DNA of 12,763 nt from Bifidobacterium breve. GTDB taxonomy: Bacteria > Actinomycetota > Acidimicrobiia > IMCC26256 > PALSA-555. Under the pieces are notes generated by a model. The model saw only the letters and a program-made list of their open reading frames with translations, was not told the DNA's origin and did no database searches. Every line of letters starts with the position of its first letter. Position 1 is the first letter of the stretch. The DNA is taken from the NCBI GenBank assembly GCA_945889545.1, contig CAMDCC010000055.1, forward strand, positions 1 through 12,763, written 5' to 3'. Shown here one piece after another: positions 6,899 through 12,763 of the stretch. Position numbers and translations under genes: made by a program.

Positions 6899-7696
6899 TC
6901 AGTCCTTGGGTGGGGGGATCATCGCCTTGAAGCGATCGAAGAGGCCGTCGACGCCGGCGCCGTGCAGGGTCATGCCGCCGTCGATCACCAGGTTCTGACC
7001 GGTGATGAAGCGGGAGAGATCCGACGCGAGGAACACGACCACGTCGGCGATGTCCTCGGGCACACCGATGCGGGCGAGCGGCGTCTTCTCGGTCATGAAC
7101 GGGACGGTCCAGTCGAACCCGGTCAGGAGGATGTCGGTCAGGCCGGTGTGGATCATCCCCGGGGCGACCGCGTTCACCCGGATGGTCGGCGCGTACTCGA
7201 GCGCGGCCGTCGCGGTGAGCGCAGCCACCGCAGCTTTGGCCGCGGCGTACGGCGCTTCACCGGCCGACGGCCGGGTGCCGCTGATCGACGACGTGCTGAC
7301 GATGCTCCCGCCGCCGCCTTCCAGCATGAGCGGCACCGCAGCACGGAACCCGTGGAACACGCCGGTGAGGTTGAGGCGTACGACTCGGTCCCACTCCTGG
7401 AGATCCCACTCGTGGATCTGCGCCATGTTCGAGTTGCCGGCGTTGTTGAAGAGCGTGGTGAGCCCACCCATCTGCGCATGCGCGTCTCGGATCGCACCTT
7501 CGAGGGCATCGAAGTCGGTGACGTCGGCGGTGTACGCGTGGCCGTTCACGTCGCGGGCCACGGTCTCGGCCGCGTCGCCGTCGAGATCGATGACGGCCAC
7601 CGCCGCGCCCTCGGCGGCCATCCGACGGGCGGTCGCCGCGCCGATGCCTGAGCCTCCGCCGGTGATCACCGCGCGCCGTCCGTCGAGCAGACCCAT
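6899..7696 (-). CDS. Short-chain dehydrogenase/reductase (SDR family)
   Basis: This 265-residue classical SDR has the Rossmann motif GGGSGIG (13-19), Asp 37 after the second strand (VIDLD), which favours NAD(H) over NADP(H), NNAG at 84-87, and the catalytic set Asn 109, Ser 137, Tyr 150 and Lys 154 (YAAAK). The C-terminus contains the usual FITGQNLVIDGGMT. All catalytic residues are present, so it should be an active cytosolic oxidoreductase for an alcohol or ketone; the substrate is not predictable. GGAGG seven bases before the ATG at 7696 supports the start. It is divergent from the ABC permease, and a short palindrome lies between the two. The CAP gene lies downstream beyond a strong hairpin and is probably a separate unit. 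Confidence 0.93.
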   Translation of the reverse strand: MGLLDGRRAVITGGGSGIGAATARRMAAEGAAVAVIDLDGDAAETVARDVNGHAYTADVTDFDALEGAIRDAHAQMGGLTTLFNNAGNSNMAQIHEWDLQEWDRVVRLNLTGVFHGFRAAVPLMLEGGGGSIVSTSSISGTRPSAGEAPYAAAKAAVAALTATAALEYAPTIRVNAVAPGMIHTGLTDILLTGFDWTVPFMTEKTPLARIGVPEDIADVVVFLASDLSRFITGQNLVIDGGMTLHGAGVDGLFDRFKAMIPPPKD

Positions 7697-7748
7697 GCCG
7701 TCGCCTCCGTTGCCGCCGTGCTTCTTGACCCCGAACCCAGGGCCGGGG

Positions 7749-7763
7749 CGACCATGATGGTCG
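7749..7763. promoter_or_regulatory. Candidate operator between the SDR and the ABC permease
   Basis: CGACCAT-G-ATGGTCG is an inverted repeat with perfect 7-bp arms around one base, in the 122-bp divergent gap. A second, weaker repeat, CACGC-5-GCGTG, lies at 7774-7788. Such sites often bind dimeric regulators such as TetR or GntR proteins, but no regulator gene is near. Confidence 0.35.
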
Positions 7764-7818
7764 TTCGGGCACCCACGCGTCGGGCGTGCGTGAGCCCGCA
7801 GGAGCGCACAGCAACCTC

Positions 7819-10410
7819 ATGTGGAAGGTGACCCTCAAGGGCATCCTGGCGCGCAAGGTGCGCCTGGTGCTGACGGCTTTCGCCGTGCTGCTCGGCGTGA
7901 GCTTCGTCAGCGCTACATATGTGCTCACCGACACGCTCGACCAGTCGTTCCGCGGGCTGTTTCGCGACCAGGTGGCGGGGGTCGACCTCGTCGTGCAGCA
8001 ACGCCCGCCGTTCGGGGGCGACACCGGCCGCCAGCGCTTTGACAGCGAGGTCGTGAACGAGATCCAAGCAGTGCGGGGCGTGGCGACTGCATACGGGGTG
8101 ATCCAGGACTACGCGCAGTTCGTCGACAAGCGCGGGGAGAGTGTGCAGCTCGGCGGCGCGCCCACCCGCGGGATTTCGTGGTCACAACAAGGCACGGAAG
8201 GTCCATTGCACCTGATTGCCGACCAGGGTCGGCGCGGGCGCCCCCCTCGTGGGCGCCACGAGGTCGCGATGGACATCTCGACCGCGCGGGAGAACGACTT
8301 CCACATCGGCGACAACGTGCGTGTGCTTCTCGAAGGACCGGCCGAGCGCTTCAAGATCGTCGGCCTCTTCGGCTTCGGTGACCGCGTCGAGCTCGGCGCA
8401 GTCACGTTCGCGGCCTTCGATCTCGACACGGCGCAGGAGCTGTTCGGCGCCCCAGGTCTCCTCGATTTCGCGTACGTGATTCGGGCGCCCGGCGTGTCGG
8501 TCGCGGAGATGCGCACGAGGGTGGCCGAGGCCGTCGGTCCGACGTTCGAGGTGAGGCCGGCCACCGAGTTCGCGGCAGACCGGGGCGATCAGATCGTCGA
8601 CTTCCTCAACCTGCTCACGCAGCTCCTGCTCGGGTTCGCGGCGATCGGCCTCGTAGTGGGCGCGTTCATCATCTTCAACACGTTCTCGATCCTGATCGCC
8701 CAACGCACGCGTGAGTTCGGATTGCTGCGCGCGATGGGGGCCACAGGGCGTCAGGTCGTGCTCTCCGTGGTGGCCGAGGCCACGGTGGTCGGGTCCATCG
8801 CCTCCGCAGGCGGTGTGGCGCTCGGTCTCGGATTCGCCGCTGGGTTGTTCGCGCTCCTCGAGAGCGCCGGCCGGGACATCCCGGAAGGGCTCGTGCTCAC
8901 TGACCGCACGGTGATCGCGTCGCTGGCAGTCGGGATCGTCGTGACGGTGGCGTCGTCGGTGTGGCCTGCGCTGCGAGCCTCGCGGGTACCACCGATCGCC
9001 GCGATCAACGACGTGCTGCCCGCACACACCCGCCCGTTCCGATGGCGCGTCGTATTCGGGACGTTGCTGCTCGTGGCCGGGAGCCTCGCCCTCGCCGGCG
9101 GCATCGGCCGGGCGCGCAACTCGACCGATGTGCTCAACGAGCTGGTCGACCTCTTCGTCCTAAGTCTGCCGATCATCGCGCTGGTTGCGGTTGGTGCGCT
9201 GTTGGTGTTCTCCGGTGCGATCGTCCTGCTCGCCGCGTTCGCTCGACCGCTCGCCGCGGTGCTCGGCAGCCCACTGCGCGCGATCGGGGTGACTGGTGTG
9301 CTCGCACGGGGCAACGCGATGCGCAACCCGCGCCGGACGGCGGCTACGGCGTCGGCGCTCGTCATCGGGTTGGCCTTGGTCGGACTCGTGTCGATCTTCG
9401 GCGCGTCGGCGAAGTCGTCGGTGAACGCCGCAATCGACCAGGGCATCCGGGCCGATTTCGTGCTCAAGGCTCAACAGTTCTCGGGCTTCTCGCCGGAAGT
9501 TGCGGAACGGCTGCGACCGTTGTCCGAGCTTGGTGCGGTGGCGGCGTTCCGGTACGGGAACACCCGCGTGAACACGGAGGAGGAGGTTGTCGCTGGTGTC
9601 TCGGCCCGAGAGCTCGCGCCGGTCGTCGATCTCGGCATAGAGGAGGGGAGCATCGCCGGCCTCGCCCGCGACGGCGTGCTCGTGCACCGCGATGCGGCTC
9701 AGCGGTACGAGGTGGCTGTCGGCGACTCGCTCACGATCCAGTTCACGCGGGGATTTCAGACATTGCGCGTCGCGGGGATCTACGCCCAAGAAGACTTCAC
9801 CGGAGGGTTTCCGGTCGACTTCATCGTGCCCGAGCGTGCGTATGACTTGGGCTTCGGATCCGATGAGCAAGACGTGCTGATCTACGTGAAGGCCGCCGGT
9901 GACCGCCGCGCCGCTCGATCAGCGATCGAAGGCGCACTCGGACGCGACTTCCCGAATGTCGACGTGTTGTCGCGCGACGAGTACCGAGCCGATCAGGGAG
10001 CTGCGATCGACCGCTTCCTTGCGGTCACGATCGCGCTGCTGTTCCTGTCCGAGCTCATCGCCATTCTGGGGATCGTGAACACGCTCGCCCTCTCGGTGTA
10101 CGAGCGCACCCACGAGCTCGGCCTCGTGCGCGCCGTCGGCATGTCGCGGCGGCAGCTCCGGCGGATGATTCGCGGGGAGTCGGTGCTGATCGCGCTCATC
10201 GGGGGCCTGGTAGGCAGCGCGATCGGCCTGCTGTGGGGATGGGCGTTCACATCCTCTCTTTCCACCCAAGGCATCACCCAGGTCGAGATCCCGGTCGGTC
10301 AGCTCCTGGCGTTCGTGGTGCTCTCGATGCTGGCCGGTGTCGGGGCTGCACTGGCGCCGGCGTGGCGGGCATCGCGGCTCGACGTGCTGAGCGCGATCAC
10401 GACGGAGTGA
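7819..10410 (+). CDS. FtsX/MacB-type ABC transporter permease, two-FtsX-domain form
   Basis: The 863-residue product is a large ABC permease with two FtsX domains. A first membrane segment follows KVRLVLTAFAVLLG. An extracytoplasmic MacB-like core domain spans about 40-240. A three-helix FtsX unit (about 265-400) contains IFNTFSILIAQRTREFGLLRAMGATGRQV. Two further helices, a second core domain and the final FtsX unit follow, with NTLALSVYERTHELGLVRAVGMSRRQLRRM. Such proteins pair with a LolD-like ATPase to move lipids, lipoproteins or drugs, or to control envelope enzymes. I chose the ATG at 7819, giving MWKVTLKGILARKVR, the usual start; a GTG at 7786 would add 11 residues, and AGGAG lies about 13 bases before the ATG. 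No ATPase gene is adjacent on either side, which is unusual. Confidence 0.92.
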   Translation: MWKVTLKGILARKVRLVLTAFAVLLGVSFVSATYVLTDTLDQSFRGLFRDQVAGVDLVVQQRPPFGGDTGRQRFDSEVVNEIQAVRGVATAYGVIQDYAQFVDKRGESVQLGGAPTRGISWSQQGTEGPLHLIADQGRRGRPPRGRHEVAMDISTARENDFHIGDNVRVLLEGPAERFKIVGLFGFGDRVELGAVTFAAFDLDTAQELFGAPGLLDFAYVIRAPGVSVAEMRTRVAEAVGPTFEVRPATEFAADRGDQIVDFLNLLTQLLLGFAAIGLVVGAFIIFNTFSILIAQRTREFGLLRAMGATGRQVVLSVVAEATVVGSIASAGGVALGLGFAAGLFALLESAGRDIPEGLVLTDRTVIASLAVGIVVTVASSVWPALRASRVPPIAAINDVLPAHTRPFRWRVVFGTLLLVAGSLALAGGIGRARNSTDVLNELVDLFVLSLPIIALVAVGALLVFSGAIVLLAAFARPLAAVLGSPLRAIGVTGVLARGNAMRNPRRTAATASALVIGLALVGLVSIFGASAKSSVNAAIDQGIRADFVLKAQQFSGFSPEVAERLRPLSELGAVAAFRYGNTRVNTEEEVVAGVSARELAPVVDLGIEEGSIAGLARDGVLVHRDAAQRYEVAVGDSLTIQFTRGFQTLRVAGIYAQEDFTGGFPVDFIVPERAYDLGFGSDEQDVLIYVKAAGDRRAARSAIEGALGRDFPNVDVLSRDEYRADQGAAIDRFLAVTIALLFLSELIAILGIVNTLALSVYERTHELGLVRAVGMSRRQLRRMIRGESVLIALIGGLVGSAIGLLWGWAFTSSLSTQGITQVEIPVGQLLAFVVLSMLAGVGAALAPAWRASRLDVLSAITTE

Positions 10411-10420
10411 CGGGGGCCAT

Positions 10421-10774
10421 ATGGGATTCCTGATCGCAGCAGTAGCCGCCGTGGCGGTGGTCGGGTTGGCCCTGTTCGTGGTGCTCTCGCAGCCGCGGCC
10501 GCTCTGGACGGACGCCGCCGAGCACTCGCGCTGGTTCTGGCTCGGGTGGGCCTCGCTGGCGGTGGTGATCGGCTTCGTGCCTGCGGCCACCGACGCGTTG
10601 GGTGACGGCGCGGCGGCGGTGTGGCTCATCGTGTGGTGTGCGATCGCTGCTTTCCAGCCCGCGATGTGGGCCGATGTGCTCGAGGTGCAACGCGATGCCG
10701 CCCGCCGGCGACGCTCCACGTTCGACCGGCGCGCTCGAGCCGAAGCGCGCGAGCAGGCCAACGCGGTTCGTTAG
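10421..10774 (+). CDS. Small membrane protein of unknown function
   Basis: I do not recognise this 117-residue protein. It has an N-terminal hydrophobic segment (about 3-23), then a short loop with QPRPLWTDAAEHSRWFW, two more membrane segments (about 38-56 and 66-84), and a strongly basic, probably cytosolic tail rich in Arg and Ala (RDAARRRRSTFDRRARAEAREQ). GGGGG precedes the ATG by four bases. It begins ten bases after the permease stop, so the two are likely co-transcribed, and it could assist or regulate that transporter. GC-rich third positions and the membrane pattern support a real gene. Confidence 0.75.
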   Translation: MGFLIAAVAAVAVVGLALFVVLSQPRPLWTDAAEHSRWFWLGWASLAVVIGFVPAATDALGDGAAAVWLIVWCAIAAFQPAMWADVLEVQRDAARRRRSTFDRRARAEAREQANAVR

Positions 10775-10826
10775 CAAGAAGAGTGAGCCCGGATATCGAA
10801 TCGGGAGCCACTCGGGGACCGGCTGA

Positions 10827-10832
10827 TAACCT
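10827..10832 (+). promoter_or_regulatory. Putative -10 box of the tRNA gene
   Basis: TAACCT fits TANNNT and lies 13 bases before the mature tRNA 5' end, leaving a leader of about six bases for RNase P to remove. No clear -35 is visible. Confidence 0.4.
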
Positions 10833-10845
10833 CGGTGCTTCCCAA

Positions 10846-10922
10846 GGGCGGTTAGCTCAGCATGGTAGAGCACTTGCTCGACACGCAAGGGGTCACAGGT
10901 TCAAGTCCTGTACCGCCCACCA
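10846..10922 (+). tRNA. tRNA-Val (anticodon GAC), CCA encoded
   Basis: A full cloverleaf can be drawn. The acceptor GGGCGGT pairs with ACCGCCC over 7 bp. The D stem GCTC/GAGC encloses a loop with the invariant GG. The anticodon stem is CTTGC/GCAAG, the variable loop is 5 bases (GGGTC), the T stem ACAGG/CCTGT encloses TTCAAGT, and discriminator A is followed by an encoded CCA (10920-10922). The anticodon loop is TCGACAC, which puts GAC at 34-36, so the tRNA reads valine codons GUC and GUU. Position 33 is C instead of the nearly invariant U, and position 32 is U. All stems are perfect, so the gene is otherwise sound. Confidence 0.93.
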
Positions 10923-11036
10923 AGTGCCGCAACGGAGGGAGCTCCGGGGCGGACTCGAGTTCACGGACCTCTTGCTCGAGCCCTTGATCCTCTTCTGATC
11001 GCGGTACCGACGGGCCGCCGACTTCCCTGATGACGG

Positions 11037-11252
11037 TCACAGGTGTGCGACGCTGAGGTGTTCGACCGCCGCCGCTTCGCAGAGTGCTCGGTCGGTAGCC
11101 ACGACCACGAGATCCGAGTCCCTGAGCGCGACGGCGGCGGCAAGGTGGACCGCGTCGTATCTGCGAAGTTGTCGGCGCTCGGCGAGGTCTCCAGCATCTC
11201 GCACGATCTCGGCGGTTCACTCGATGATGTCGATCTGGTGGATCACCTCGAG
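11037..11252 (-). pseudogene. Remnant of a PIN-domain (VapC-like) toxin gene
   Basis: Read on the minus strand, the frame ending at 11037 encodes a clear PIN-domain C-terminus of 59 residues. It has AEIVRDAGDLAERRQLRRY then DAVHLAAA, with the third conserved acidic residue in YDAVHL, and DLVVVATDRALCEAA, with the fourth acidic residue in ATDR. Directly upstream in the same frame is a TGA at 11219-11217, preceded by LEVIHQIDIIE, which fits the PIN strand normally found before this region. Further up the match moves to another frame, where ESVATSR (11252-11272) resembles the early PIN strand. About 40 residues that normally separate these parts are missing. The gene therefore appears broken by a stop, a deletion and a frameshift. 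No antitoxin gene is seen. Sequencing error could explain the stop but not the missing middle. Confidence 0.65.
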
Positions 11253-11543
11253 CGAGAAGTCGCCACCGACTCGCCGCGACTGATCGCGGTGAGGCGCGTG
11301 AGGGGACGGGGCCAGGCAATGGCGCCGACCAGGGCATCGGCGGACCAGGCCTCGGTGAGGGGCCAGGCGACGGCGCAGGCCAAGGGGGCGGCACGCCGAA
11401 AGGTGGAGTCGGCCAGGGCAATGGGAACGGCAACGCGTACCACGGGTGACCACTTCGCTGAGGTGCGCGCGATCCCAGCGCAGGTGACCGGCGAGTAACC
11501 ACGAGGTCCTCGACCCGCGAGTCAACGCGTACCCTGGTGATCG
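11253..11543. other. G-rich low-complexity intergenic stretch before aceE
   Basis: No convincing complete gene is present here. The plus strand from about 11300 to 11449 is rich in GGCCAGG-type units: GGCCAGGCAATGGCG near 11310, GGCCAGGCGACGGCG near 11360 and GGCCAGGGCAATGGG near 11411. One plus frame reads as a Gly-Asn-Gln-rich chain (GPGNG, GEGPGDGAGQ, GQGNGNGN) ending in TGA, but it has no start codon before a stop at 11225. On the minus strand, a frame from 11443 to 11243 may hold the decayed N-terminal half of the PIN gene. The right end carries the aceE promoter. Confidence 0.4.
11530..11535 (+). promoter_or_regulatory. Putative -10 box of aceE
   Basis: TACCCT, the same hexamer as before cysD, lies eight bases before the aceE ATG at 11544. 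Only a weak GGTGA could act as a ribosome site in this gap. A leaderless or nearly leaderless transcript is likely. Confidence 0.45.
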
Positions 11544-12763
11544 ATGTTCATCGACGGGTTCGTGCACCAGCTCCCCGACATCGATCCCACCGAGACGACG
11601 GAGTGGCTCGACTCGCTCGATGCGATCGTCGAAGGTCACGGTGGAAGGTCGCGTGCCCGCTACTTGCTCGCCCGACTCATGGAACGCGCACGCGAGCAAG
11701 GCGTGGGTGTTCCCGCGATGGTCACGACCGACTACATCAACACGATTCCCACCGAGCAGGAGCCGTGGTTCCCCGGCGACGAGAAGGCGGAGCAGCGCAT
11801 CCGTGCGTACATCCGGTGGAACGCGATGGCGATGGTCGACCGGGCCAACCACCGCTTCGAGGGCCTCGGCGGTCACCTCTCGACGTTCGCGTCGGCTGCG
11901 TCGCTCTACGACGTCGGCTTCAACCACTTCTTCCACGGCAAGGCCGACGGTGGCTACGGCGACCAAGTGTATGTGCAGGGCCACGCCGCGCCCGGCATCT
12001 ACGCGCGGGCCTTCCTCGAGGGACGGCTCACCGAGGATCACCTCGACCGGTTCCGTCGCGAGGTCTTCGGCGGCGGGCTGCCGAGCTACCCGCACCCGCG
12101 CCGCCTGCCCGACTTCTGGGAGTTCCCAACGGTGTCGATGGGTCTCGGCCCGCTGAACGCCGTCTACCAAGCGCGTTTCAACCGGTACCTGCTCAACCAT
12201 GAGATCGTCGATACGAGCCACGCCAAGGTGTGGTGCTTCGTCGGCGATGGCGAGATGGACGAGCCCGAGGCGACGGCCGGCCTCTCACTTGCTGCACGCG
12301 AGCAACTCGACAACCTCATCTTCGTCGTCAACTGCAACCTCCAGCGCCTCGACGGGCCGGTGCGCGGCAACGGCAAGGTGATCCAGGAGCTCGAGGCGAT
12401 CTTTCGCGGTGCCAACTGGAACGTGGTCAAGGTGATCTGGGGCAAGGGGTGGGATGAGCTGCTGGCCCGCGACGTCGACGGCGCGCTCGTGAACAAGATG
12501 AACACCACCGTCGATGGCGAGTTCCAGAAGTACGCGGTCGAGAGCGGCGCGTACATCCGAGAACACTTCTTCGGACCCGATCCGCGGCTCCAGAAGATGG
12601 TCGAGCACCTCACCGACGAGGATCTCCAGCGGCTGCCGCGCGGTGGTCACGACTATCGAAAGCTCTACGCCGCGTACAAGATGGCGGTGGAGCACAAGGG
12701 GAGCCCGACCGTCATCCTGGCCAAAACGATCAAGGGCTGGACGCTCGGCGCGGGCCTCGAAGC
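11544..12763 (+). CDS. aceE: Pyruvate dehydrogenase E1 component, homodimeric AceE type (partial, 3' end outside window)
   Basis: AceE decarboxylates pyruvate with thiamine diphosphate and passes the acetyl group to lipoyl-E2 in the pyruvate dehydrogenase complex. The 406 complete codons cover close to half of the roughly 900-residue family length. Conserved segments include INTIPTEQEPWFPGDE (65-80), RIRAYIRWNAMAMV (85-98), GGHLSTFASAASLYDVGFNHFF (109-130), QGHAAPGIYARAFLEGRLT (145-163), SYPHPRRLPDFW and FPTVSMGLGP. The thiamine diphosphate motif is complete, from GDGEMDEPE (234-242) to NCNLQRLDGPV (263-273). The frame stays open to the window edge with no defect. The ATG at 11544 gives a normal N-terminus, and a -10-like box lies just upstream. 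Confidence 0.97.
   Translation, partial: MFIDGFVHQLPDIDPTETTEWLDSLDAIVEGHGGRSRARYLLARLMERAREQGVGVPAMVTTDYINTIPTEQEPWFPGDEKAEQRIRAYIRWNAMAMVDRANHRFEGLGGHLSTFASAASLYDVGFNHFFHGKADGGYGDQVYVQGHAAPGIYARAFLEGRLTEDHLDRFRREVFGGGLPSYPHPRRLPDFWEFPTVSMGLGPLNAVYQARFNRYLLNHEIVDTSHAKVWCFVGDGEMDEPEATAGLSLAAREQLDNLIFVVNCNLQRLDGPVRGNGKVIQELEAIFRGANWNVVKVIWGKGWDELLARDVDGALVNKMNTTVDGEFQKYAVESGAYIREHFFGPDPRLQKMVEHLTDEDLQRLPRGGHDYRKLYAAYKMAVEHKGSPTVILAKTIKGWTLGAGLE

Noticed and set aside
10954..10982. CTCGAG...CTCGAG repeat after the tRNA as a terminator
   Set aside because: The pairing is only about six base pairs across a 15-base loop with no U-tract, too weak to call.
11043..11498. Plus-strand frame of 151 codons between the tRNA and aceE
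   Set aside because: It lies opposite the PIN remnant, its composition is shadow-like, and it has no ribosome site or recognisable motif.
10852..11502. Minus-strand frame of 216 codons with Pro-rich repeats and GTGLEPVTPC near its end
   Set aside because: It runs through the tRNA gene in reverse; the GTGLEPVTPC string is a well-known translation artefact of tRNA genes. The Pro-rich part is the complement of the G-rich tract.
11217..12221. Minus-strand open frame of 334 codons opposite aceE
   Set aside because: Most of it is a shadow of aceE. Only the last dozen or so codons (SLEVIHQIDIIE) resemble a real protein, and they belong to the PIN remnant.
1..12763. CRISPR array, insertion sequence, prophage or integrase
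   Set aside because: I saw no regularly spaced repeats, transposase or integrase motifs, or tRNA 3'-end duplication in the window.

Overview
This is high-GC DNA with dense genes, mostly short intergenic gaps and strong G/C preference at third codon positions. Several genes appear to lack a Shine-Dalgarno site and instead carry a TANNNT -10 box just upstream of the ATG, and one gene is a homodimeric AceE-type pyruvate dehydrogenase E1. Together these suggest an actinobacterium, possibly of the Acidimicrobiia. That placement is inference: there is no rRNA or other phylogenetic marker in the window.

Layout from left to right. Positions 1-34 hold the first codons of a minus-strand gene that leaves the window and starts with a signal-like hydrophobic stretch. 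Next is a minus-strand amidohydrolase-2 family metal hydrolase (115-1257). Divergent from it is a tight sulfate-activation operon, cysD-cysN-cysC (1362-4170), which makes APS and then PAPS. Its last gene meets an OafA-type membrane acyltransferase with a fused SGNH domain (4156-6114, minus) tail to tail, with a 15-bp overlap. Upstream of that acyltransferase, also on the minus strand, are a CAP/SCP-domain probable lipoprotein (6220-6753) and a short-chain dehydrogenase (6899-7696). A roughly 100-bp nested palindromic element separates the last two.

Divergent from the dehydrogenase is a large FtsX/MacB-type ABC permease (7819-10410) with no ATPase gene beside it, followed by a small membrane protein (10421-10774). 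A tRNA-Val(GAC) with encoded CCA (10846-10922) comes next. It has C at position 33, where U is nearly invariant. Beyond it is the broken remnant of a PIN-domain (VapC-like) toxin gene on the minus strand, followed by a G-rich low-complexity stretch. The window ends in the first 406 codons of aceE (11544 onward).

Most genes are ordinary housekeeping or accessory genes: sulfur activation, envelope modification, envelope transport and central carbon metabolism. I saw no phage, IS element, CRISPR array or obvious new defence system. The most interesting points are small: the C33 tRNA, the decayed PIN gene next to the tRNA, the perfect 15-bp hairpin between the dehydrogenase and the CAP gene, the recurrent short-spaced -10 boxes implying leaderless transcripts, and the ABC permease without a partner ATPase.
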